Source: Pontederia crassipes
Lineage: Eukaryota; Streptophyta; Magnoliopsida; Commelinales; Pontederiaceae
Reading direction: 5' to 3'
NCBI GenBank assembly: GCA_030549335.1
Contig: CM060190.1
Coordinates: forward strand, 49,746,999 to 49,810,998
Length of the DNA: 64,000 nucleotides
Shown: positions 55,371 through 64,000 of the stretch, piece by piece
How the letters are laid out: every line of letters starts with the position of its first letter
Numbering within the stretch: position 1 is the first letter of the stretch
Position numbers and translations under genes: made by a program
The notes under the pieces: generated by a model
Told to the model about the DNA's origin: nothing
Seen by the model: only the letters and a program-made list of their open reading frames with translations
Database searches by the model: none

Positions 55371-55658
55371 TGTTGCGAATAGAACACCGAGGATCGATGA
55401 ATAATCAAAACAACGAAAGAAAGAGAAGATGGACACAGAGATTTAACGTGGTAAAACTCTCTTGATCAATGTGAACAAGAGAGAAACATCCACGGGCAAA
55501 GGAGGCCGCTGCCAGAAATTTCCACTATGAGCCAAAAGAGAGTGTACATCATATAAAACCCTAACCGCTTCCGCCACAGATTCTCATTTTTTCTCCTTTT
55601 TCATTTTTTTTCTTTCATAATTTTGGGTACATGGTACATAATTCAAGGCACACCAACA
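55371..55658 (-). repeat. 5' LTR (right copy) of the Tnt1-like element
   Basis: 288 bases, directly beside the primer-binding site. Its promoter would point leftward, away from gene C. Confidence 0.93.
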
Positions 55659-55729
55659 AAAACGAAACAAACTTTAGCAAGTAGAATGAATTAGGAATAC
55701 ACGATAAGAATGAACTGAACCTTATATTA

Positions 55730-55764
<35 letters not shown>

Positions 55765-56063
55765 TGCTTCTAGAACATGAATTTAAGTTATAGTTAATGT
55801 ATTATTTGAAATTTGCCAATTTCTCATGGTGATAAGGAACATTAAATTTCTAGTTGTGTTCTGGCATTTACTGACATACATTTATTGTGTATCAAATATT
55901 TGTAAAATAAATACAATATATATATACCATTAATACACTTCCCTTTTTAGGCTTTCATGCACCACCATCTCTTGTATCAGTCCAAATGCATGCACCTCTT
56001 TCAGAGTAATTCATGCATCTCTTTAGGGTTGATGGAAGAAATAGAGAGAAAATGAGCAATAAT

Positions 56064-56071
56064 TATATATA
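56064..56071 (+). promoter_or_regulatory. Candidate TATA box of gene C
   Basis: TATATATA 120 bases before the ATG, in the same context (AATTATATATAGTGAGAGAG) as in unit A. It lies 406 bases downstream of the inserted copia LTR, so the core promoter is intact although more distant sequence has been pushed 4.7 kb away. Confidence 0.5.
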
Positions 56072-56976
56072 GTGAGAGAGTTCTCGATGATCTCATATCA
56101 TCTCTTTTTTACTCTTCAGCAAACACATTCGTCCTTCTTCTGTACTGCCGCTTACCGTTTCTCCTCACACCCCCTTGGAACTCCGTTGACATGGCTGGAA
56201 TTAATGTTCCGTTGAACCAGTACCTTGAAAACAACCTCTCTATTCATGTCGAGAAAGATATGATTGGAAAGCAATGTGAGGAAGAGTCTCCTCAAAAGTT
56301 CCCTATACCAGAACACCCAAAGGTGGCCCAACTTGAAGGAGCAATAGATCATGACCTTGAAAATTATGAGTGCTTGCTCTTTGATGAGGAACTTTTGTCG
56401 ATGGACATCGACAAGGTCTTGGAGGAGTTGGAGGCATACATTGATCGTCAAAGAGGAATGGCCACTATGAGCCAAAACTCCTTAGACGAGGAAGCCAAGG
56501 TTTCTGCTGCATAAGTAGTGCAATCTAGGCCTGCTCATCCAGAGTGTCCTCAAAGAATCCCTATTGACAAACATCAAAGAGCGGTGCAACTTGAAGGAGC
56601 AGTCGATCTTGACCTCGACAACTTCGAGCTCCTGCTCTTTGACGAGGAATTTTTGTCGATGGACATCGACCATGTCTTGGAGGAGTTGGAGGCAGATATT
56701 GACCGACAAAGAACAACGTCAATTATGAGCCACAACTCCTCGGATGAGCAAGCAAAGGTTACTGCAGAAGCAGTGCAACCCAACATAAAATATGTGCTTG
56801 CTCATCCAGAGATAGACGTCGACAACAATGGACCATTGTTTGACGAGCACAAGGAGGAGGAGGAGATCGAAGTCAACGAGGAAGAAGAGGTCACCAGTGA
56901 AGAATGGCTTCCCGAAGGATGGAAGTCGATAGTTCTCACAAGGAAATCTGGGAAGAGCACAGGCCACAAGGACAAG

Positions 56977-58747
56977 GCAATTACTTCAGCTAATCATATA
57001 TATATATAGGTTTTCCTTTTGATTACAAATATTAATGGTTGTTAAATGCCAACAAACATGTCATTTACTTGTATGTAATGTATGCATTCTTTATTGATTA
57101 ATCTACAATGATATTACATGTTTGCATACTATTTTCTTATCATCTCATCAGTTGAATTCTTCATTCATTGTTAAATAAATTACCTGCGATCTTAGAAATG
57201 ATGACTAAGTCATTGTAAGTATGAAACATAAAAAATATTTTAAAGAATGTCAAGAGATTTCAAAGAATAAATTATTTTAAAGAATGTATGTCAAGGGATT
57301 TGGATCACAAATTAAGTTATTACAAATTTGTAGGAATTCTTGAAATTTCAAATGGAGTACATAATTTTTCTACTTAATTCTATTGATATATCAATACCTT
57401 TGAGACGAATAACGAAGGAAAAGGCTAACAAATTCAATAATAGTCGTTGTAGCTTTCTTCCTATTGCCATTATTTTCGTACAACTTTATTTGTGAAATAA
57501 TAAAGAAAAATGGATGATATAACTCTTGTTTTTATTAATATATAGTTTCGTAGGAGGTTAATTGCAAAATCATTTTCTAGTGCTCTATTTAAAAAGTATT
57601 TGGACAATGAAAAATAGTTGATAGTGATGCCACACATATTCCTCGCAAGGAAAAAAATGGAAAGTTGAGAACCACATACAAATTAAGGGCTAAATTATTA
57701 ATTGATGGACTAATAATGGTCTTTATTTCATGTTGATGGAGTAGTTGTCATAGGTTTTATAACCAGTAATACTAAATTAATTTATAGTTGACAATAGTAA
57801 ATGTGATTATTCACATTTTTCTTTGAGGTTTAATCAATTTCCTCATTAAACAATTTTAGGAAGTTTTTAGAACTGAACTTATGGTAAGTCTTTCATAGAA
57901 AATGTACAACGAGGGCAAGTTTGATACTTGATGAGGTAAAATTATTTTTATTCTACATGAAATATATGGATTTTCTTATATTATTTATTTTATAAATTCA
58001 AATGAGTAAATGTCATATTGGTAAAGAACGCTATTTTTAATGTTAAAATTCTGATAGGCTTTGTTAAGAAAGTAAAAGAATAGAAACCAATAGTGGTCCA
58101 ATTTGGAGAACGGTTCTATTTTTTTTAATAAATTTGAAAACCTCTCTTCCACTTTTTGCAGAAGTAAAAGTATCCTCATGCTAGATTTGTTGACGCTTTA
58201 TTACGAATAAAGCGATTCACAGTCTATGATGTAGCTACTAAATTGCGTCACAATTTTAAAGATCAATTTTGCCTCCCAGTGTGTTGTGGAATTACAATTT
58301 TATTTTGGTTTATTGCGTTGACTAGGGAATACCAATGTGAAAATAACAAAAATATAAATAACATATTGGAGCATATAATTGACCAATTTTTTCTATAGTG
58401 TGTTTGGTTTGTTTTATTTTATTTCCATTCCTTGGAATCATTAAGGGAATATTTAGTAATGCAATTAGAAATGTGACATTCTTCCATTCCCCTTTTGGCT
58501 GTTGTCTTTCTTATATTCCGACCTCTACGAGTTGTTACCCCCACTGGGCCTTTGCCGAGAAAGAAAGAAATGTCGGTGTCCGGAAGAAGAAGCAAACGTG
58601 CTAGTGTATGCACGTATGCTCCTGCTCATCCTTCACAACTAGAGAAGTGAAAGGTCCTAGCATGTGCTCCTGGTTATCCTTCCCAAAGAGAGACAGAGGG
58701 AAGAAGAGAGAGAAGCAACATGGTTTTGAGGTGTGCTGTTGCTGATT

Positions 58748-58817
<70 letters not shown>

Positions 58818-61088
58818 GTACTCCTGCTAATTTGAGAAGAGAGAAAGAAGTAGCAATTTTGACGTGTGCTGATTCTTTGTGTCAATGAGAGAAGCATCAC
58901 ATTTTTTGCTTGTTTTTCACCACTATGCTTTATTTCACTTGATAGTTGTCGACGCCATTTATGAAACAACGAAGTGTCCATGGTTAGCTCAACGACCTTA
59001 ATGCGACCTCCCACCAACAAGAGCATTTGGTTCATCCCTTGTCCCAATAGTTCCGAACTCCATAATCAAAAGCTCATCATTCTAATTTCTTTTTTTTTTC
59101 TTTTAGTGAGGTGGCTTTAAGTTGTTAAATTACTATCCATTTTACCTAGGAATGTGATTCCTAGAAATAACATTCCTTGGAATATTAAAATTTCAAGTAA
59201 TGTTATATATCTTAAACCAAACACGCCCATAGTGATATGGCAATGTGACCTCTATAATATTAAGAATTTAATTTGAAAAATAAAATATGTGTTTCTTCTA
59301 GAGAAAATAATAACATTTTAAGAAATCTCATCTGGATGCCATTAAATCTTATAATCCAAATATACAATTGTAGAAAACAAAATACAAAAATAAATGAAAT
59401 GAAACATCAAAGGATCTATATATGCATTCACAGCCAAAGATATCTAACAACACATTACTTTCCTAATAAGAAAATTGGTACATTAAATAATGTTCAATAT
59501 GTACATTGAATAATGTGCAATATATCACTTGTATAATCTAAAATTGGTATAGTTGTGTTTAAGCTCAATACACCAAACACCACTATCGACGTGATAATGT
59601 AGATATCCTATGTATTCACAGCCACAATGCTCCGATCATGCTCCAAAAAGTATCCATTGATTATGTGTCAATCCTTGGAATAAATGGATGATGTCCTCAA
59701 TCACAAATCTATGTAGGACACACAATCTATTTGAGTTGGATGTCAATCTTGATTTGGAGTGAACTAGTTGGAACATGTCCTATCATGCCTTATAAGTCAA
59801 ACAAAGATACTAGATATTTATCATTAATAAATGATGATGTTTTAAGCATTTAAAATGATGAATATTTCTTCAGTCCTATGAACAAAAACACAATGGAAAG
59901 GACATATACTTTGAGAAGATTAAAATAGGTTCATAAAATTCTTTCAACCTCCGTGAAATTGGTAAGATTGAATTCACAATTTAACTTCCCATAACATCAT
60001 TATAGGCTTTAATTTATCATATTTATTGTAATTTCTATCAGCGAAATCTTAATCATATCTCTAAATTTCTATATGTTAGAAAAGTCTTATCTTTAAACAA
60101 GCTCTTACATTGCAAGTTATTAGAAAGGACTCTAAGTGAAATATTATACAACCTAGACGTGCGAAATTTGTATGCTCTAGCTTTGGGAACTTTGCTCTCA
60201 AATGTATATTGGTACTTCCTATGATACACTTGAAAAAAAGGCTTTTTATTGTTTGCATAGACAAAAGTTCTATTTTAATTTTATAAAGCATTGTGGTTGT
60301 TTAGTCACCGTTGAGATCATGAAAGAAAAGTAGAGGTTTTCTTATAAGTAATCGAATCACGATCTTTTTTTATTGAAATGTCATTATCTCGGGTTGGTCA
60401 TAATTTTGACACAAATTTATATTCTGAAACTTAATTAGCTCATTAATCGTAATAGCAAAAATATTTTTTGCAATTATATTTTAAGTGTGAAGAGGTGGAC
60501 TTGCAGTGGTTAGGCTAATTCCTGTAGTAAATTTCTTGATGTTGAATTTAGTCTAAAGGAAATTCTTAATTATCTTAAAGTGACATTAGTTTGATTATGA
60601 AGTTTTTTTAATATAAATAACTATTAAGTTCATTAGCATGCATTGACAAATAAATTGAGCAGCAAGAATGAACGAAAAAAAATATATCCATAGAAAATCA
60701 ACAAGAAAATCTTAAAAAGGAATTTATTGAGATGTTGTGTCGCTTACTCTAAAATTATTAATTAATAAAACAAACAATTTAATGCAATGTCATAATTCAT
60801 ATAATATTTATAATGAATTGAGTTATTTCACATGTAAACCACTTTATCTTCTTTTATTATCTTATTTTAGGAATATCATGCACAATGAAACAATAGTTTT
60901 TGGATGTTTGATTTCACTCTTTGTGTAATATATTAATAGATTAATTAGTATATTTATATGTCTTTAGACCAATGATCTTGCAAACACTAGAAAATGTTGC
61001 ATAGTAATTATTTTAGATTTTATTCAGTAATCTTTGGCATATTTATCATAACATTCTACTAATGTATTTCTCTTTTGTGTTACTATAG
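56977..61088 (+). other. Intron 1 of gene C
   Basis: Between Lys262 and Tyr263 codons. It holds a short open stretch at about 58180-58390 (missing in unit A), the MITE-like element and AT-rich sequence. Compared with unit A, a ~37-base segment near 57555 is absent. Confidence 0.8.
58399..59227. mobile_element. MITE-like DNA transposon remnant, copy in unit C
   Basis: Same ends and position as in units A and B. It includes a (GA)n run of about 64 bases at 58749-58812, which accounts for its greater length. Confidence 0.6.
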
Positions 61089-62054
61089 TATTTCTTAAAT
61101 CCTATATTTAACAAGAGATTTCGATCAAGAAAGGAAGTTTATGATTTCCAACATACGTTGGTGGAGTTGGAATTAAACTCTTGTTATCTTAATGGGAAGG
61201 TATGCATATATTTTCTATTTTTGGCTTTTGCTTCTTTTTTCTCTCGTTTATTGTTTTCTTCTCTTACTAAAGGAATATGTTTTTACTTTACTGTTCATGC
61301 TTTTGTATTCATAGATTAAACTAACATGTTCATTCTTCTAGGAAGAGAAAAGAAAGTTGTTGAAAATGATAAGAAGATTGCAAAAGCAAGAAAGACACGA
61401 AGCTAGACGTAACTTAAATGCCAATGTTGTAAGTTCCTTCAAAACTTCTCATTATTTTTCTTTTCATGATGTATTCTTTAGTTATTAATGCATTATCAAA
61501 AATCACATTGTCTCTACTTATTGTCCTTAGAGTCTATAATGGAAATATTCCATATCATTTTACTACAATTTGTTATCATGAAAAATATGATGTATGAATA
61601 GACTTTCAATTAAGTTATCCTAAATTTTTTAATTTGTACTTTTTCTTGCCTAGATACCTGAGAATCCTCAAACTTCTCTAATGTTTAAAATTATCGATAG
61701 AAAGAAAACTAATTTTAAACATCACAAACAATTATTGTATGGTATTGCTTTTATTTTCACTAAGAAAATGTTTCATAAATGTATACTTCTACATATATAT
61801 AAAAAATATTTGCTCATGATTTGTTTTGTCATCACTAATTAATTTATGCTAATTTGTAAAAACTTATATTTGAAAATATTTGGATATGCATAAACCATCT
61901 CAATTCTTCAAATAAAATATCAATTTTTTTGTGTCAATCATTTATCTCTATTTTTATTGTTCATTTATGAACTTTTAGTTTGTTGTTAAGTTATTCCAAA
62001 TTTGCTTTTAAAAAAACTGCACAATGACATTATCTATATCTTCAGGGAGAATGA

Positions 62055-62266
62055 TTGAAGGAGATGATCCAAAGATGCAAATTGATAATGAAGATGAAAA
62101 CTAAGTTATGGGGCAACTAATTTCAAAGTCGCAGTCATTTGTGAAAAGATGAAGCAATAAAGGAATAGAAGTCATCTAAATTGTGATGCAAAAAACATAA
62201 CTTGGAATTTCTTTTGAAACATTATAATTGATGTTTTAGCTATCTCAGAACATATGGTTGGCGTAT

Positions 62267-62317
<51 letters not shown>

Positions 62318-62716
62318 GATGGCTTCATAGACTTTCTTAATGTTTTTATTCATTATTGTGAACACAAAGTTGACAAGCCATCTTGTCCTAGTTTCATATG
62401 AAGCTGCAAAATAACATGGTGGAGAAGAAATCTAGAAAGTACTGCAATTATTACACATGAATAACATATAAAGTTATTATTATATTAATGTGCTTGCAAT
62501 TTTCTTTCAAAAAGGAAAAGAAATTTTCCAATTTCATGAGTGGATTAAATCGTTTTGTTCCACAATGACAAATTGAGAATCAAAATAGTATGCACGCTGT
62601 TCCAAAAATATTTAATTAGCAAAAGGGGATGTTTTCTTAAGCTCTACACATAAGAATATTAAATGTATTAATTATATACTTGCATTATTACTAAATGATA
62701 GATATAATAAAGATGA

Positions 62717-62812
<96 letters not shown>

Positions 62813-63189
62813 CCTGCTCATAAAAAATGATGTGCCCAATGAAAGTAAAAAAAAAGTTTAGCAAGAACTTTTAAAATAAAAAGCATGTGAGATGCTTTCT
62901 ATGAATTCATATCATTTATGATATAAATTCAAAAATATTGAGATTATGATAGACAAAATACATTCAAAATGTAAAGTTGTGCACTCCATTGATGACATTA
63001 TTCTTGTGATTTAGATCTAATAAGAGTTAGTCTCCCAATACAGGACAAGGACTTGTAAAGGATATCTATGCACAAATGGTGAATAATTTAATGTATGAAA
63101 TGCTTTGTAAGAAACTTGATTTGAATTATTCAATAAATTTTATTTGTAGATATTAGAATAATTCTGAAAAATACATTGAGAAGCATTAA
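62055..63189 (+). other. 3' flank of gene C with (TA)n and (TTA)n
   Basis: Contains a (TA)n run at about 62269-62314 and a (TTA)n run of about 95 bases ending near 62812, both longer than in unit A. No further gene. Confidence 0.75.
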
Positions 63190-64000
63190 AATTATCGTTA
63201 GATATAAAAAATGAGTTGCAGATAGTGTGATTGTCCTCACCCAAATGCCTGATTGAAACATAACAAACTTTTTTTACTATTACTATAATAAAAATCATGT
63301 TAATCGAAGGAATTAGTGAATTAACGAACATTTTTTTGAAACAAAAAAGTAAAGGAACCTTAAGGAAAAAATGTAACTATTGTTGCCTATTTCGTGTGTT
63401 CAAAAGTAGCATTAATTGGCTAACTAATGAGTTCAAACATTACTTATTTTTTTGAGAGATTATTATCTTTCAATCATTTGCCAACTGCATCCCATAAACC
63501 ATTAATTCATACAACTCTCTCTCCCCTATTTGTTCCTCGGCTCATTGCCACCTTGCACTTGCCATCATTTGCATGCCAGCACCTCATCATTATTCCAAGA
63601 TATTATCAACAACGTATTTTTTTATTATTCCAATATTGGTCTAAGAACAAATTATATATTATCGTCGAAAAAAAGATTAAACTATATATGTGTGCATATC
63701 CTCCAACAAGATATGAAGAAAACCAATAACTGATGCAAGTATTTGATTATTTCATTGGAAAGGAAACAAACTTTAGCGAGCATAATGAATTAGGAATACA
63801 CAATAAGAATGAACATAGATTTTTTTTCAATTTCCAGCATGATATGGTAAAATTAAGAAAATAGCATAAACTGAAAATTCGTAAACCTTTTTACTTGTCA
63901 ATGATAGAAATAGAAAATGGCATACTATTACACTCACTAATCGATTTTCTCTTTCTTCCTCCCTAGTGAGGCAAGGAACCTCATATTAAATAATAATAAT
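63190..64000 (+). repeat. 5' flank of a further unit (D), cut by the window edge
   Basis: Aligns with 23190-24030 (orphan flank) and with the unit B flank without its CACTA element. It ends as the (TAA)n site begins, so another gene copy, or another orphan promoter, should lie just to the right. Confidence 0.85.

Larger units (their letters stand above)
50982..55658 (-). mobile_element. Ty1/copia retrotransposon fossil, Tork/Tnt1-like, nearly full length, minus strand
   Basis: LTRs are at 50982-51310 and 55371-55658. The flanks GAAAC (50977-50981) and AAAAC (55659-55663) are a 5-bp duplication with one mismatch. The plus-strand sequence just left of the right LTR is the complement of TGGTATCAGAGCC, the standard tRNA-iMet primer site. 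Reading leftward: gag (about 55350-54650, with a CCHC knuckle CNYCKKKGHIKAEC), protease (about 54460, LDSGCSYHM), integrase (about 54100-53200), reverse transcriptase (about 52850-52200, YVDDML) and RNase H (about 52000-51400, STTEAEY). All domains are present in the family's order; it is broken, with roughly four or five breaks. The LTRs differ at about 3-4% of sites by eye plus one ~40-base length difference, so it is fairly young. Confidence 0.93.
56191..62054 (+). pseudogene. MBD gene, unit C, with one in-frame stop and a GC splice donor
   Basis: Exons 56191-56976, 61089-61199, 61342-61428 and 62046-62054 have exactly the sizes of gene A (786, 111, 87 and 9 bases) and phase 0 throughout. 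The two acidic modules, Glu-rich linker, MBD (WLPEGWK ... FRSRKEVYDF) and basic tail are all readable. Codon 108 is TAA where gene A has GAA (Glu), at the end of the first module. The exon 1 donor is ACAAG|GCAATT instead of GT; GC donors are used by a small share of plant introns, so this alone need not be fatal. Codon 197, the stop in gene A, is Pro here. A possible AATAAA lies about 100 bases after the stop codon. An open frame restarts after codon 108, but without a convincing ATG close by. A role in reading methylated DNA is inferred from the MBD only. Confidence 0.82.
50370..63190 (+). repeat. Tandem gene unit C
   Basis: About 8.1 kb once the copia element is subtracted. It aligns with unit A throughout, at a few percent difference in exon 1. 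It is the only other unit with all four exons. Confidence 0.9.

Overview
The window looks like nuclear DNA of a flowering plant. It is AT-rich, has split genes with GT..AG introns, and carries Ty1/copia and Ty3/gypsy elements with tRNA-iMet-type primer sites, CACTA transposons and long (TAA)n/(TTA)n and (TA)n microsatellites. Species or family cannot be told from the sequence. I see no rRNA, tRNA or CRISPR array.

Layout. 1-15.2 kb is a repeat-rich flank: a possible gene edge at 1-64; an old copia fossil (2025-9390) with one solo LTR inside its own LTR and another in its body; a CACTA element (10320-11788); a remnant of the local tandem repeat (12060-12519) ended by a solo LTR (12520-14328); and a duplicated AT-rich spacer. 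From about 15.25 kb to the right edge the window is a tandem array of one gene unit, about 8 kb without insertions. Unit A is 15250-23190. Next come an orphan 5' flank (23190-24596) and an orphan 3' flank (24597-24960). Unit B is 24960 to about 49780. Unit C is 50370-63190. The 5' flank of a further unit D runs off the right edge.

The gene in each unit was worked out here from four exons. It would encode a protein of about 330 residues: two copies of an 86-residue acidic module, a Glu-rich linker, a plant methyl-CpG-binding domain (MBD) split by a ~4 kb intron exactly at the Asp-Lys/Tyr junction, and a short basic tail. Unit A has one in-frame stop just after the acidic modules. Unit C has a different one in the first module and a GC splice donor. 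Unit B is scrambled: its first exon starts on the plus strand and then runs into an inverted full copy of the same exon and promoter, making a long foldback; its exon 2 has lost the acceptor AG and exons 3-4 are missing.

Because the units align to each other, the empty sites of most insertions can be read directly. These include a CACTA (TAA duplication) and a solo LTR (AAAAT) in unit B, a 15.7 kb Tekay/Del-like gypsy element (ACAAT) in unit B intron 1 with further nested elements, and a Tnt1/Tork-like copia element about 0.5 kb upstream of the unit C start codon. An older MITE-like element sits at the same place in intron 1 of all three units, so it predates the duplications.

The most interesting points are the tandem acidic-module/MBD family and the foldback in unit B. 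If transcribed, the foldback would give a hairpin RNA matching the sister genes. That would be a possible small-RNA source aimed at genes for readers of DNA methylation. This is inference; only the arrangement is seen.
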